Below, piece after piece: positions 16,570 through 26,397 of a stretch of DNA of 64,000 bases (its first letter is position 1; every line of letters starts with the position of its first letter). Under the pieces are notes generated by a model. That model made no database searches. It was not told the DNA's origin and was given only the letters and a program-made list of their open reading frames with translations. A program made the translations under genes and the position numbers. Source of the DNA: an uncultured Prevotellaceae bacterium (GTDB lineage Bacteria; Bacteroidota; Bacteroidia; Bacteroidales; Bacteroidaceae); assembly GCA_902799905.1 (NCBI GenBank), contig CADCCB010000001.1:62001-126000 (forward strand), read 5' to 3'.

Positions 16570-18114
16570 TTATTTTGCGTATGCTACGCTTCGTGTCTCT
16601 CTGATTACCGTAATCTTCACTTGACCTGGATAGGTCATCTCGTTCTGAATCTTCGTGGCAATCTCACCGCTCAGTGCCTCGGTCTCAGCATCGTCCATCT
16701 TGTCGGCACCTACAATGACGCGGAGTTCGCGACCAGCCTGGATGGCGTAAGTCTTGGTGACACCGGGATAACTCATGGCGATGGCTTCGAGGTCGTTCAG
16801 ACGTTTGATGTATGCCTCGACAATCTCGCGGCGAGCACCGGGACGGGCACCGCTGATAGCATCACATACCTGTACGATGGGAGCCAGCAGAGTCTGCATC
16901 TCCATTTCGTCGTGATGGGCACCGATAGCGTTGCAGATGTCGGGCTTCTCCTTGTATTTCTCAGCAATCTTGGCGCCATAAAGAGCGTGTGGCATCTCAC
17001 TTTCCTCGTCGGGCACCTTGCCGATGTCGTGCAACAGGCCGGCACGCTTGGCTTTCTTCGGGTTTAGGCCTAACTCCGATGCCATTACGGCACAGAGGTT
17101 GGCTGTCTCGCGTGCATGCTGTAAGAGGTTCTGTCCGTAACTGCTGCGGTATTTCATCTTACCGATGATGCGCACCAATTCAGGATGCAGCCCATGAATG
17201 CCCAGGTCGATGGCGGTACGCTTGCCAGTCTCAATGATCTCGTTCTCCAATTGTTTCTTAACCTTTGCCACCACTTCCTCAATACGGGCGGGGTGGATGC
17301 GGCCGTCACTGACCAACTGGTGCAGGGCCAGACGGCAGATTTCGCGGCGCACAGGGTCGAAACCACTGATGACGATAGCCTCTGGCGTGTCGTCGACCAC
17401 GATTTCAACACCACAGGCAGCCTCCAGTGCACGGATGTTACGTCCCTCACGTCCAATGACGCGACCTTTCACGTCGTCATTGTCGATGTGGAATACGGAT
17501 ACACTGTTCTCGATGGCCGTCTCGGTTGCCACGCGCTGGATGGTCTGGATGACAATCTTCTTGGCTTGGGCGTTGGCATTGAGTTTGGCCTCATCCATAA
17601 TCTCGTTGATGTAACTGGCGGCTTGGGTCTTTGCTTCATCCTTGAGCGACTCCACCAGGCGGTTGCGTGCTTCCTCGGCACTCAGTCCTGACAGTTCCTC
17701 CAGTTTTTCACGCTCTTTCTGTTGCATCTTGCCCAATTCGTCCTGTTTCAGGGCCAGAGCTTTCTTCTCGTTGTCGATGCGCTGCTGCTGGTTGTCCAAT
17801 TCATTCTTGCGACGGCCTAGTTCGTCCTGGCGCTGGTTCAGAGATATCTCGCGCTGCTTCAGGCGGTTCTCGCTCTGCTGGATGTGCTGGTTGCGCTGCT
17901 GCACCTCCTTCTCCAGTTCGCTTTTCTTGTTCAGAAATTTCTCCTTGACCTCAAGCAGTTTCTTCTCTTTGATGACCTCCGCTTCTTTTGCGGCAGCATC
18001 TACTATCGCATTGTATTTCCCCTTGATGACCTTGAGGAAAATGAAATATCCGCACAACCCGCCGATAACGAAGGTTGCCACGGCTATTAATACCACAATT
18101 AATGGATCTAGCAT
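16570..18114 (-). CDS. rny: Ribonuclease Y
   Basis: Membrane-anchored endoribonuclease that starts mRNA decay. 514 aa: an N-terminal helix (about 5-27), a long Lys/Glu/Gln-rich coiled coil (about 30-175), a KH domain with [15 protein letters not shown] (about 213-227), and an HD domain with HARETANLC and [16 protein letters not shown] (His-Asp metal pair) and GAHHDE. Length matches the family (about 510-520). Faces the rplT terminator; upstream neighbours zapA and the coiled-coil gene run the same way. Confidence 0.95.
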   Translation of the reverse strand: MLDPLIVVLIAVATFVIGGLCGYFIFLKVIKGKYNAIVDAAAKEAEVIKEKKLLEVKEKFLNKKSELEKEVQQRNQHIQQSENRLKQREISLNQRQDELGRRKNELDNQQQRIDNEKKALALKQDELGKMQQKEREKLEELSGLSAEEARNRLVESLKDEAKTQAASYINEIMDEAKLNANAQAKKIVIQTIQRVATETAIENSVSVFHIDNDDVKGRVIGREGRNIRALEAACGVEIVVDDTPEAIVISGFDPVRREICRLALHQLVSDGRIHPARIEEVVAKVKKQLENEIIETGKRTAIDLGIHGLHPELVRIIGKMKYRSSYGQNLLQHARETANLCAVMASELGLNPKKAKRAGLLHDIGKVPDEESEMPHALYGAKIAEKYKEKPDICNAIGAHHDEMEMQTLLAPIVQVCDAISGARPGARREIVEAYIKRLNDLEAIAMSYPGVTKTYAIQAGRELRVIVGADKMDDAETEALSGEIATKIQNEMTYPGQVKITVIRETRSVAYAK

Positions 18115-18185
18115 AATACTTAAATTTTATATATATTGGGTTTATAACATTCTCCCTTAAGCGGAAACGGCTTTCCCACCATCCA

Positions 18186-18488
18186 CTATTTCAATACCTC
18201 TTCAATTTCGGAAGTAAGTTGTGAGAGAACATTATCATAAGGAGAAGTGTCGTTCTTGATCATCTCTTTCTCATACCTTAACGCAATCTCAATAAGCGTC
18301 ATCAGCGCGATGGTATGGTCACTCTTGCGACCCTTGTAAGCCTGTGCATAGGCTCCATAGCGGTCAGAGATGAGTTTGGCGGCTGCACGATAGTACTCCT
18401 CATCAGCACGATTGTGGAGCACCATTGCAATCTCTTCGTCGTAGACGTGCAACCTTATATTGAGTTTCTCCTTATTTTCCTCTGCCAT
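18186..18488 (-). CDS. zapA: Cell division protein ZapA
   Basis: 100-aa FtsZ-ring stabiliser. The N-terminal LNIRLHVYDEEIAMVLHNRADEE matches the ZapA fold, followed by the helical AAKLISDRYGAYAQAYKGR and ALMTLIEIALRYEK, which would form the dimer coiled coil. It follows a coiled-coil gene by 12 bp and precedes rny. I looked for the 6S RNA that often follows zapA in proteobacteria, but the 71-bp spacer is too short. Confidence 0.85.
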   Translation of the reverse strand: MAEENKEKLNIRLHVYDEEIAMVLHNRADEEYYRAAAKLISDRYGAYAQAYKGRKSDHTIALMTLIEIALRYEKEMIKNDTSPYDNVLSQLTSEIEEVLK

Positions 18489-18500
18489 TGCTTTCTTCCG

Positions 18501-18797
18501 TTACTTCTCGTCACTCAGGACGGCAATGCATTTATTCACTTCGCGTATCAGATGGGCCAGACGCTCTTTGGAGTCTTTGAGGTCGCCGTCGGTTATCTCC
18601 ATCATCTTTGCCATCTTCAACGACTGGTAGTCACGCTCGCTCTGAGCCAGTTTCGCCTCGAGCCTTTCTATTTTCTGCTCGTCTTCTTTCACAATCGCAT
18701 ATAAGTCCTCATTCTCCTTTTTCATTTCCTGAAAACGGAGGATCAGTTGCCTTACACGCGTCTGAAATGTGGCTAAAACCTTCTCGTTCTGAGTCAT
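18501..18797 (-). CDS. Small coiled-coil protein upstream of zapA
   Basis: 98 aa, almost wholly helical and charged, with heptad-like LILRFQEMKKENEDLYAIVK and EQKIERLEAKLAQSE. No catalytic motif or signal. Co-transcribed with zapA from a TACCTTTG promoter (complement of 18816-18823). A cytoplasmic division role (a functional counterpart of ZapB) is a reasonable guess from context and shape only. Confidence 0.65.
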   Translation of the reverse strand: MTQNEKVLATFQTRVRQLILRFQEMKKENEDLYAIVKEDEQKIERLEAKLAQSERDYQSLKMAKMMEITDGDLKDSKERLAHLIREVNKCIAVLSDEK

Positions 18798-18815
18798 GGC
18801 TAAACTTTTACTTTA

Positions 18816-18823
18816 CAAAGGTA
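18816..18823 (-). promoter_or_regulatory. Promoter -7 box for zapA region
   Basis: TACCTTTG on the minus strand, 19 bp before the ATG of the coiled-coil gene, with TTTTG about 10-20 bp further upstream. Confidence 0.55.
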
Positions 18824-18876
18824 GACAAAATTTGCTGAAAATGCTACCCTTGCACCACATATTTAATATTTATTAA

Positions 18877-19506
18877 TCATTTATCGTCTGTTTGAGGCCT
18901 TTTTTCCTTCTTTGCAAGCATCACAACACGATACGTGAAGTCTGTAACCCACTTCTCGCTAAAGCCCAGTCGCTTGTTGTATTCACGTATTGCGACGACA
19001 GTTTTCAGCACGCCGGCATCCTTGTAGTCGTTCTTTGTGAAGATGTCGTGGATGGTCTTCTCCGTCATGGAGTAGAGGGCCTTCTTGAAGAACCCCGGCA
19101 GGCGTAGTTTGAACTTCATGAGGTTGCCGGTCAGCATCATGACATCCTGTACAAAGGCCTGGAACTGAAGGAGGTATGTCTGCACATCTTGGATTTTCTT
19201 GCAGCGGCGGTGGATGCTTTGATCAATCTCCTTGAAGAACATATCGTCCATGTCGTATACTTCCTTCAGCATCTTCTTGCAGCGTGCTTTTTCGCCTATG
19301 CCCAGTTTCCCGCCTTGCGTAGGCACTCGGAGCGTGGTCTTGAAGACGCGCAGGTCGGGCAGTGCGTTCAGGTTAGTGATGCCAAGGTCGGCTGCCATGA
19401 CAGCCTGAAAATATACTCGGATGAGAGTCATGAAGTCTTCCATACCCCCAACTTTCGTTTCTGTTTCGGTCGATTGACGGCCGAAGATTTTTTGAATGAA
19501 TCCCAT
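18877..19506 (-). CDS. Conserved-looking protein of unknown function
   Basis: About 209 aa, soluble and mostly helical, starting MGFIQKIFGRQ. I do not recognise a family. It has Arg/Lys-rich segments (IHRRCKKIQDVQ, MKFKLRLPGFFKK), no signal peptide and no obvious metal or nucleotide motif. A longer frame to 19530 is rejected because its first codons overlap the TAACTTTG -7 box (complement of 19528-19535). Monocistronic by its own promoter, divergent from rmlA. Confidence 0.6.
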   Translation of the reverse strand: MGFIQKIFGRQSTETETKVGGMEDFMTLIRVYFQAVMAADLGITNLNALPDLRVFKTTLRVPTQGGKLGIGEKARCKKMLKEVYDMDDMFFKEIDQSIHRRCKKIQDVQTYLLQFQAFVQDVMMLTGNLMKFKLRLPGFFKKALYSMTEKTIHDIFTKNDYKDAGVLKTVVAIREYNKRLGFSEKWVTDFTYRVVMLAKKEKRPQTDDK

Positions 19507-19527
19507 AGTTTTTACCTGTTTGGGCTG

Positions 19528-19535
19528 CAAAGTTA
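19528..19535 (-). promoter_or_regulatory. Promoter -7 box, unknown gene
   Basis: TAACTTTG on the minus strand, 22 bp upstream of the MGFIQK start. Confidence 0.5.
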
Positions 19536-19599
19536 CACTTTTTTATTGACATTCTATTAATTTCCATAGGAAAAAAGTCAATATAAGAAAAAAAATGTG

Positions 19600-19607
19600 T
19601 ACCTTTG
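19600..19607 (+). promoter_or_regulatory. rmlA promoter -7 box
   Basis: TACCTTTG 27 bp before the rmlA ATG. Probably also serves wzc and the HAD gene downstream. Confidence 0.6.
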
Positions 19608-19633
19608 CAGGCTGAAACAACGCTATAGCATTT

Positions 19634-20515
19634 ATGAAAGGAATTGTATTGGCCGGAGGAAGCGGTACACGTCTCTATCCTATCACCAAAGGCATCAGCA
19701 AGCAGTTGATACCTATTTTCGACAAGCCGATGATCTATTACCCAATCTCGGCTCTCATGCTGGCTGGTATCAGAGACATACTGATTATCTCTACGCCATA
19801 CGACCTGCCTGGATTCCGCAGGTTGTTAGGTGACGGCAGCGAATTGGGTGTTCGGTTTGAATATGCCGAACAGCCTTCGCCGGACGGACTGGCACAGGCT
19901 TTCATCATCGGTGAGGAGTTTGTTGGAGACGATTGTGCCTGTCTTGTTTTGGGTGACAATATCTTTTATGGCTCTGGCTTTAGTGGCCTGTTGAAGCAGT
20001 GCGTGGAAAATGCAGAAAAGAACGGATTGGCAACGGTGTTTGGATACTATGTCAATGATCCAGAACGCTATGGGGTGGCTGAATTTGATAATGACGGCAA
20101 CTGTCTGAGCATAGAGGAGAAGCCTGAACATCCGAAATCGAACTATGCCGTCGTAGGCCTCTATTTCTATCCGAACAGCGTGGTAGATATCGCCAAACAT
20201 ATCAAACCCAGTGCTCGCGGTGAGTTGGAAATCACGACAGTCAATCAGGAGTACTTGGCCCAGAAGAAACTGAAGGTGCAAACTCTTCAGCGTGGCTTTG
20301 CCTGGCTAGATACTGGCACTCATGATTCGCTGGCAGAGGCCTCTACATTCATCGAGGTCATTGAGAAGCGCCAGGGCCTGAAGGTGGCTTGCCTGGAAGA
20401 GATAGCCTATAAGCGCGGATGGATAAGCCGTGAGCAGTTGAAGGAACTGGCCAAACCGATGCTGAAGAACGGATATGGCCAGTATCTGGAGCAGTTGGCA
20501 GAGAGTCAGCGGTAA
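19634..20515 (+). CDS. rmlA: Glucose-1-phosphate thymidylyltransferase
   Basis: Makes dTDP-glucose from dTTP and glucose-1-phosphate, the entry to dTDP-rhamnose and related sugars. 293 aa with [18 protein letters not shown] (8-25), the nucleotide-binding and catalytic loop, [23 protein letters not shown] and [10 protein letters not shown]. The partner genes rmlBCD are not in this window. It is followed after 53 bp by the Wzc kinase, tying it to surface polysaccharide synthesis. Confidence 0.95.
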   Translation: MKGIVLAGGSGTRLYPITKGISKQLIPIFDKPMIYYPISALMLAGIRDILIISTPYDLPGFRRLLGDGSELGVRFEYAEQPSPDGLAQAFIIGEEFVGDDCACLVLGDNIFYGSGFSGLLKQCVENAEKNGLATVFGYYVNDPERYGVAEFDNDGNCLSIEEKPEHPKSNYAVVGLYFYPNSVVDIAKHIKPSARGELEITTVNQEYLAQKKLKVQTLQRGFAWLDTGTHDSLAEASTFIEVIEKRQGLKVACLEEIAYKRGWISREQLKELAKPMLKNGYGQYLEQLAESQR

Positions 20516-20568
20516 TTTGTGATAATTTTAAGGAAATATACACATTATTATATATAATATATAGTAAC

Positions 20569-23145
20569 ATGGAAGAAAACAAGAAGAATGAACCTGCTTT
20601 AGAGAATGTAGACGTAAAGGAAGAAGAATTCTCTTTTGACATCAGGACAATCTTTACATTGGTAGTTCTTAATTGGCAGTGGTTCCTGCTGTCGATGTTT
20701 ATTTTCGTCTGCGGCTCGCTGATTTATTTGCGCTATGCATCGCCTGTTTATCAGGTGTCCGCAAAGATGCTTATCAAGGATGAGGTGAACAATCGCCGTA
20801 GCAATGGTCAGATGCTTGCCAACATGCAGGATTTGGGTATTATCTCCAATTCTGCTGGTATCGACAACGAGATTGAGATCCTGAAGTCGCGTATCCTTGC
20901 CCTTGAAGTGGTCAAAGACTTGAAACTGTACACGGAATATAGGGCTGAGGGACGCCTTAAGAAGGTGCTTATCTATAAGTACCAGCCGATTTCCGTCGAC
21001 ATGGATGATGAGCATTTGGCTGACCTGGACAAAATGCATTCTGCGGTTACATTCAAACTGACAGGTGAAGATGGTGTCTATACTGTCAAAGGTATCAAGG
21101 GCGATTTCGAGGGCACTTTCAGCAGCCTTCCTGCGTCGGTAGAGACACCTTATGGCACCCTGACATTCACCAAGAACCTTTTGGCAGAACAGGAGGAACT
21201 GGCTAGGGCGAGGAGGAATAGAGCCTTCAACAACGAAGAGGAGGTAGAGACTAGCGAACCTCAGAAGCAGACGGTGAAGATGGAAATCACTATCTCGTCG
21301 CCAGTGGCAGTGGCTGCTAGTTACGCCAATGCCCTTCAGGTGGCTCCTACTTCCAAGTTGACATCAATAGCCCAACTCACGCTGAATGATCAGAACGCCG
21401 AGCGTGGCTATGACTACTTGAAGCATCTGGCCGTCTGCTACAACCGTCAGGCCAATGCTGACAAGAACGAGATTGCCTTCAAGACCGAGTCGTTCATCAA
21501 CGACCGTTTGGAGAAGATTAACTCAGAACTGGGCATGACGGAGAGTGAACTGGAGGAATACAAGCGTCGCAACAACTTGACCCAGTTGCGTCTCGATGCT
21601 ACCCAGACTATGACTCAGGCCAACATGTATTATGGCCAGTTGGTGGAGGCTACCACACAGATTCAGATTCTCGACGACCTCCGCCAGTGGATTGGTAAAC
21701 CAGAGAACAAATACCAGATTATCCCCTCTAACGTGGGCTTGAGCGATGTGGCTTCGTCAGGACTTATCGCCCAGTACAACAAGACTGTGCTCGACCGCAA
21801 CCGACTGATGGCTTCGGCTTCAGAGAACTCACCCATTGTGCTGACCCAGACTGAACTGCTCGACCAGTTGGAGGTGAGTATCCGTGAAGCCCTGCGTCAG
21901 GCACGTCGCACGGCCGACATCAATCGTCAGGGCATTGAGAAACAGTACCGTGAGTTCCAGACCAAGGTGGAAAATACACCAGAACAGGAACGCGTGTTGA
22001 CCCAGATAGGCCGACAGCAGGAAGTGAAGTCTGGCCTTTATCTGATGCTGTTGCAGAAGCGTGAGGAGAATTCCATCTCGCTGGCTGCCACAGCCGACAA
22101 GGGCCGTCTGATTGATGAGCCAGCCTATGGCGGCAAGGTGAGCCCTAAGGGTGCCATTATCATGCTGGCTGCCATCGTGCTTGGCTTCGCCCTGCCTCTG
22201 CTGATATCCTATCTGCTGCAATTGCTCAGATATAAGATAGAAGGTCATGATGACGTGGCTCGCCTGACCAATCTCCCCATTGTGGCCGATGTGGCTGTGG
22301 CCAGCGATTCGGTGAAGTCGTCAGCAGGCATCGTGGTCCATGAGAACAAGAACAATCAGATTGACGAGATATTCCGCTCGATGCGTACCAACCTCCAGTT
22401 TATGATGAAGGAGAACGACAAGGTCATTCTCTTCACGTCGTCGACTTCAGGTGAGGGTAAGACCTTCAATGCAGCCAACTTGGCTGTCAGCTTTGCCCTG
22501 CTTGGCAAGAAGGTAATCCTGCTGGGTCTCGACATCCGTAAGCCTGCCTTGGGGCGCCTTTTCAGCATTACCGACCGTCAAGCCGGTATTACCATGCTGT
22601 TGGCAAAAGAGACTGTTAGCGAGAGTGACTTGAACTCACAGATCCGTCCCTCGGGCGTTAACCAGAACCTGGATCTCCTTTTGGCAGGTCCTACGCCTCC
22701 AAACCCCACCGAGTTGCTGGCTCGTGAGAACCTTGGTGTTATTATCCGCATGCTTCGAGAGCAGTACGATTATGTGATTCTTGATACGGCTCCTGTTGGC
22801 TTGGTCACTGATACGCTTCAGATTGGTAGACATGCTGATGTGACGGCTTTCGTCTGTCGTGCCGACTATACGCCGAAGTCCACCTTCGGATATGTCAACA
22901 TGCTGCATGCTGAGAATAAACTGCCCAATATGAGTATCGTCATCAACGGTATTGATATGTCGAAGAAGAAGTACGGCTATTACTATGGCTACGGCAAGTA
23001 TGGCAAGTACGGACGCTACGGCTATGGACGCTACGGACGTTATGGTTCCTATGGCAAATATGGCTACTATGGTAACTATGGTTCCTATGGTAATTATGCC
23101 GAGAGCCACTATGGCAATAAGGAGGATAACTCAATCAAGAAATAG
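20569..23145 (+). CDS. wzc: Wzc-type tyrosine autokinase / co-polymerase
   Basis: 858-aa inner-membrane polysaccharide co-polymerase with a cytoplasmic BY-kinase domain. First helix about 36-56, a periplasmic Wzz domain with a long coiled region (about 310-500), second helix about 527-550. Kinase motifs are intact: Walker A TSSTSGEGKTF (about 622-632), A' LLGLDIRKP (about 648-656) and Walker B YVILDTAPVG (about 735-744). The last 57 residues are an exceptional Tyr/Gly tail with about 19 tyrosines in GxY or YG repeats, encoded by imperfect 9-bp repeats. Phosphorylation state of such a tail regulates chain length in the known systems. Operon with rmlA and the HAD gene. Confidence 0.93.
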   Translation: MEENKKNEPALENVDVKEEEFSFDIRTIFTLVVLNWQWFLLSMFIFVCGSLIYLRYASPVYQVSAKMLIKDEVNNRRSNGQMLANMQDLGIISNSAGIDNEIEILKSRILALEVVKDLKLYTEYRAEGRLKKVLIYKYQPISVDMDDEHLADLDKMHSAVTFKLTGEDGVYTVKGIKGDFEGTFSSLPASVETPYGTLTFTKNLLAEQEELARARRNRAFNNEEEVETSEPQKQTVKMEITISSPVAVAASYANALQVAPTSKLTSIAQLTLNDQNAERGYDYLKHLAVCYNRQANADKNEIAFKTESFINDRLEKINSELGMTESELEEYKRRNNLTQLRLDATQTMTQANMYYGQLVEATTQIQILDDLRQWIGKPENKYQIIPSNVGLSDVASSGLIAQYNKTVLDRNRLMASASENSPIVLTQTELLDQLEVSIREALRQARRTADINRQGIEKQYREFQTKVENTPEQERVLTQIGRQQEVKSGLYLMLLQKREENSISLAATADKGRLIDEPAYGGKVSPKGAIIMLAAIVLGFALPLLISYLLQLLRYKIEGHDDVARLTNLPIVADVAVASDSVKSSAGIVVHENKNNQIDEIFRSMRTNLQFMMKENDKVILFTSSTSGEGKTFNAANLAVSFALLGKKVILLGLDIRKPALGRLFSITDRQAGITMLLAKETVSESDLNSQIRPSGVNQNLDLLLAGPTPPNPTELLARENLGVIIRMLREQYDYVILDTAPVGLVTDTLQIGRHADVTAFVCRADYTPKSTFGYVNMLHAENKLPNMSIVINGIDMSKKKYGYYYGYGKYGKYGRYGYGRYGRYGSYGKYGYYGNYGSYGNYAESHYGNKEDNSIKK
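22970..23115 (+). repeat. In-frame 9-bp repeats coding the Tyr/Gly tail
   Basis: Imperfect repeats of TAYGGNNRN encode the Gly-x-Tyr tail of Wzc. Because the unit is 9 bp, gain or loss of a unit keeps the frame and changes only the number of phosphorylatable tyrosines. Confidence 0.6.
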
Positions 23146-23181
23146 TAGAGAGTTGAGAGACTTTTGATATAGGAGAGAACA

Positions 23182-23622
23182 ATGACTATAGCAGTTGATT
23201 TCGACGGCACCATCGTCGAACACCGATATCCAGAGATAGGGGAGGAGATACCCTTCGCTATTGATACGCTGAAAATGCTCATCAAGGACCACCATAGATT
23301 GATTCTATGGTCGGTCCGTGAGGGCAAACTACTGGAGGATGCGGTGAACTGGTGCAAGGAGCGTGGCGTAGAATTCTATGCTGTCAACCGCGATTATCCT
23401 GAAGAGACTCTTGACAACAATCAGCACTTCAGCCGCAAACTGAAAGTTGATTTATGGATTGACGACCGCAACATTGGCGGTCTGCCCGACTGGGGCACCA
23501 TCTATCGGATGGTGAGGCACCATAAGACTTGGGAAGACATCATAAATGAAGAGGTGCGCAATGCACACCTCTCACCTTATGAGGAGTCTCATCCCAAAAA
23601 GAAGCACTGGTGGCAGTTCTAA
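23182..23622 (+). CDS. HAD-like phosphatase (BT0820-type)
   Basis: 146-aa small haloacid-dehalogenase-superfamily hydrolase. Motif I is VDFDGTI (5-11), motif II is LILWSVRE (Ser near 43), and the motif IV region is LWIDDRNIGG. It lacks a large cap domain, so it may act on phosphoproteins or phosphosugars. It starts 36 bp after wzc; a role in dephosphorylating the kinase tail is an inference from position only. Ends 10 bp from the convergent DUF1573 gene. Confidence 0.75.
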   Translation: MTIAVDFDGTIVEHRYPEIGEEIPFAIDTLKMLIKDHHRLILWSVREGKLLEDAVNWCKERGVEFYAVNRDYPEETLDNNQHFSRKLKVDLWIDDRNIGGLPDWGTIYRMVRHHKTWEDIINEEVRNAHLSPYEESHPKKKHWWQF

Positions 23623-23632
23623 GGTGTTTGCC

Positions 23633-24025
23633 TTATTGTTTTGCTGCCTCCATGTCGCCTTCAATGTAGATCTTGACTTTTTCAGGGTTACCGTTTGTCA
23701 TGAAGGTGACGAATTTCCTGAAGTGACCGAAGGACTTACCCACACCATTGTAGGTTACCTTCACTTGTCCCTTTTCGCCTGGCTGGATAGGGGTCTTGGG
23801 GTATTCAGGATCCGTGCAGCCACAGGAGGCCATGGCCTGATTGATAATCAGCGGACTCTCTCCCACATTCTGGAACGTGAAGGTGTAACTCTGTATCGCT
23901 TCATTCTCCGTAAACGTACCGAAATCGTGCGATGCCTTTTCGAACTTCATCTCTGCTGGCTTCTGTGCAATGGCAGATGTCATTCCGCAGAGCAGCATCA
24001 TAGTTAAAACAATTAGTTTCTTCAT
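23633..24025 (-). CDS. DUF1573 exported protein
   Basis: 130 aa with an N-terminal signal peptide (about 1-20, ending AIAQ) and one immunoglobulin-like DUF1573 domain with FEKASHDFGTF and the SCGCTDP motif. Periplasmic or surface function is unknown. Lies 26 bp after the GH105 gene and is probably co-transcribed with it. Confidence 0.8.
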   Translation of the reverse strand: MKKLIVLTMMLLCGMTSAIAQKPAEMKFEKASHDFGTFTENEAIQSYTFTFQNVGESPLIINQAMASCGCTDPEYPKTPIQPGEKGQVKVTYNGVGKSFGHFRKFVTFMTNGNPEKVKIYIEGDMEAAKQ

Positions 24026-24051
24026 TTTTTCAATATCATTTATTGGTTTTT

Positions 24052-25230
24052 CTATTTGACGTTTGATTCCTTCAAAAGTTTAAAATACTCCGTTGCTCCG
24101 AGAAGGAAGCAGCCAGTGCCATAGTCCTCAAAGTCGGGTATGCGGGTGTAACTCAGTGGCTGTCCTGCCGATGGATCCTTACCGGTTCCTTGCATCCAGC
24201 CAAGGAAACCGTCGGGATGTACGGCATCACGCACCATTGCCTCCCAAGCCTTGTCGGCAATGGGACGATAGATGGAGGGCTTCAGGTAGCCCTGTCTTAT
24301 ACCCCAGCAGATGCCGTAGAGGAAGAGAGCCGTTCCGCTGGTCTCAGGCATGGCGTAGTTAGTGGATACAAGACTTGGATTCCAGAATCCGTCCTCGCGC
24401 TGACATCTTATCAGACCCTTACTCATCATCATGAAGTCCTTTTTCAGTTCCTTATAGGCCTTTTCCTTCTTTGGCAGTTCGTTCATACAGCGCACCAAGG
24501 CGGCATACACCCATCCGTTGCCTCTCGACCAGTAGCAGTCCTTGCCGTCAGGCTCCTTGTAGGGCGGCACGTAGTCGGCATCGCGCCACCACAGTCCATC
24601 CTTCGTATTGAACAATCCTCCACCACACTCGTTGCGGCTCCAGCGGTACATGGCCATGCCGTGGTCACGGTATTTGGCTTCGCCCGTAATCTTGTACATC
24701 TGCATGTAGATGGGCATAGCCATCTGTATGGCATCAATCCATGTCCACCAGCCGTAGAGTGAGGGCTGAGTGCTTTGGGTCTTCTCCGTTGCATTCTTTT
24801 TCTCATTGGGTGTTACCATCTGGTGTTCAAGGTTCTCGCGCACCTTAACCATCATTCGCTCATCGCCCGTCTGCTGATAACGTATCAGGTAGGTTTGGGC
24901 ACAGCATTGATCATCAGCATCGCAGGTGCCAATTCCGTTTCGTGGTGTCCACTGGTGGAAATCGGCCCACTGGTCGGTATAGTCGAGGTATCGCTGCTGG
25001 GGGTCAATTTCATAGAGTGCCATCAATCCTTCGTAGTACACGCCGCGTGTCCAAAGGCTCGACGGGCGTATCTTTTTCCAGTTGGTCGGTATGGTGGGGT
25101 CGGCATATTTGTTCATGAAGTAGTCGTTGGCCTTGCGCGTCACTTCGAGTACCTCGTCGGCCGTAGTTTGTGCTGTCATAGGCAGAGCTGCAGCGCATGC
25201 AATAATCAGGGAGAAAATCTTTTTCATCAT
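24052..25230 (-). CDS. GH105 unsaturated rhamnogalacturonyl hydrolase
   Basis: Family 105 glycoside hydrolase (392 aa), removing the unsaturated galacturonyl residue left by pectate or rhamnogalacturonan lyases. Signal peptide about 1-21 (ALPMTAQ), so periplasmic or extracellular. (alpha/alpha)6-barrel motifs: RGVYYEGLMALYE, WWTWIDAIQMAMPIY, GLWWRDADYVPP, CYWSRGNGWVYAALVR and ETSGTALFLYGICWGI. The Asp in WIDAIQMAMP and the WSRGNGW motif match the active site. Promoter TACCTTTG lies 24 bp upstream. A second GH105 is at 41500. Confidence 0.9.
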   Translation of the reverse strand: MMKKIFSLIIACAAALPMTAQTTADEVLEVTRKANDYFMNKYADPTIPTNWKKIRPSSLWTRGVYYEGLMALYEIDPQQRYLDYTDQWADFHQWTPRNGIGTCDADDQCCAQTYLIRYQQTGDERMMVKVRENLEHQMVTPNEKKNATEKTQSTQPSLYGWWTWIDAIQMAMPIYMQMYKITGEAKYRDHGMAMYRWSRNECGGGLFNTKDGLWWRDADYVPPYKEPDGKDCYWSRGNGWVYAALVRCMNELPKKEKAYKELKKDFMMMSKGLIRCQREDGFWNPSLVSTNYAMPETSGTALFLYGICWGIRQGYLKPSIYRPIADKAWEAMVRDAVHPDGFLGWMQGTGKDPSAGQPLSYTRIPDFEDYGTGCFLLGATEYFKLLKESNVK

Positions 25231-25253
25231 TGTCTTAGTTTCTAATTTAGATA

Positions 25254-25261
25254 CAAAGGTA
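25254..25261 (-). promoter_or_regulatory. GH105 promoter -7 box
   Basis: TACCTTTG on the minus strand, 24 bp upstream of the GH105 ATG. Confidence 0.55.
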
Positions 25262-25346
25262 ATGGTTTTTGCCGACTTAACGGGAAAATGTGTTTCCCTT
25301 TAACTCCCTTTAACGCCTTTTACGCATTGTCTTCACAATTTTTCTG

Positions 25347-25354
25347 TACCTTTG
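25347..25354 (+). promoter_or_regulatory. Sugar kinase promoter -7 box
   Basis: TACCTTTG with TTG at 25328-25330 as -33 region, 39 bp before the kinase gene. Confidence 0.55.
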
Positions 25355-25393
25355 TGGTCAATTCAAACGATAAACAGATAATTTGAGAGTAAT

Positions 25394-26296
25394 ATGAGTA
25401 TGGTACTTATTGCTGATAGTGGCGGCACCAAGACCGATTGGACGCTGCTTGTTTCTCCTTATCCCACCCGCTGGGATGTAGTTTCCACCTTCCAAACTCA
25501 GGGTATTAACCCCATTCATCAGACGCCAGACACTATTCGCCTAATCCTTAGTCAAGAGATGATGGGCCACCTGTCCTCTTTTTCCCGTGCTGCCATTGTC
25601 AACACTGGTGTTCTCGAGAAACCGCTGCTCTCGCAGGTTGAGGTATTCTTTTATGGTAGCGGCTGCACCCCTGTCCATGTGCCGATGATGAAGCAGTTGC
25701 TGTCGCAGTTGTTCCAGCCAGAGAAGGTCGAGGTGCATAGCGACCTACAGGCTGCCGCACGTGCCCTCTGTCAGCATGAGCCGGGCATTGCCTGCATCTT
25801 GGGGACGGGTGCAAACAGTTGTCTCTACGATGGTAATGACATTGTGCAGAACACACCAGCCCTGGGCTATATTCTTGGCGACGAGGGAAGTGGGTCGGTG
25901 TTGGGACGGATGTTCCTGAATGCTATTTTCAAGAATCCTGCTCTTGCCGATGTTCGCGACCACTATCTGGCAGAAGCCAAACTGACGCAGGCCGATATCA
26001 TCAACAAGGTCTATCGTGAGCCACTAGCCAATCGCTTCTTGGCCTCCACCTCTCTATATATCAGCCAGCATTTGGACAACCCATTGCTCAAAGACTTGGT
26101 CGTCCAGAATTTCCGCCAGTTCTTCCGTGTCAACATTACGCCCTATGGACGCGCGGACTTGCCAGTGCATTTCGTGGGAAGCATGGCCCATCAGTATCAC
26201 GACCTGCTTGCGCTCGCAGCCGAGGCAGAGGGCTTCATTCTGGGTCATGTCTTTAAGAGCCCGATGGAGGGCTTGATTCAATACCATAGCGTGTGA
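25394..26296 (+). CDS. BadF/BadG-type ATPase, N-acetylglucosamine kinase-like
   Basis: 300-aa ASKHA-fold protein. The phosphate-binding LIADSGGTKTDW (5-16), GTGANSCLYDG (about 137-147) and GYILGDEGSGSVLG (about 157-170) match the BadF/N-acetylglucosamine-kinase family used in this phylum for amino-sugar salvage. Cytoplasmic. M1 (MSM) or M3 may be the true start. Its own promoter separates it from GH105. Substrate is inferred from the family. Confidence 0.82.
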   Translation: MSMVLIADSGGTKTDWTLLVSPYPTRWDVVSTFQTQGINPIHQTPDTIRLILSQEMMGHLSSFSRAAIVNTGVLEKPLLSQVEVFFYGSGCTPVHVPMMKQLLSQLFQPEKVEVHSDLQAAARALCQHEPGIACILGTGANSCLYDGNDIVQNTPALGYILGDEGSGSVLGRMFLNAIFKNPALADVRDHYLAEAKLTQADIINKVYREPLANRFLASTSLYISQHLDNPLLKDLVVQNFRQFFRVNITPYGRADLPVHFVGSMAHQYHDLLALAAEAEGFILGHVFKSPMEGLIQYHSV

Positions 26297-26355
26297 GTTC
26301 GTGAGGTACCTTCACTTTTTTGCTGAAAAGTTGATGCTTTTTGGCGAAAAGTGTG

Positions 26356-26363
26356 TACCTTTG
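26356..26363 (+). promoter_or_regulatory. aspS promoter -7 box
   Basis: TACCTTTG with TTTTTGG near 26337-26343 upstream, 35 bp before aspS. Confidence 0.6.
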
Positions 26364-26397
26364 CACCTCGTAAGAATAAAAAACACTCAATAGAAAG

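Noticed and set aside
18115..18185. 6S RNA next to zapA
   Set aside because: The spacer is 71 bp, with only a short GGAAA/TTTCC hairpin; too small for 6S RNA.
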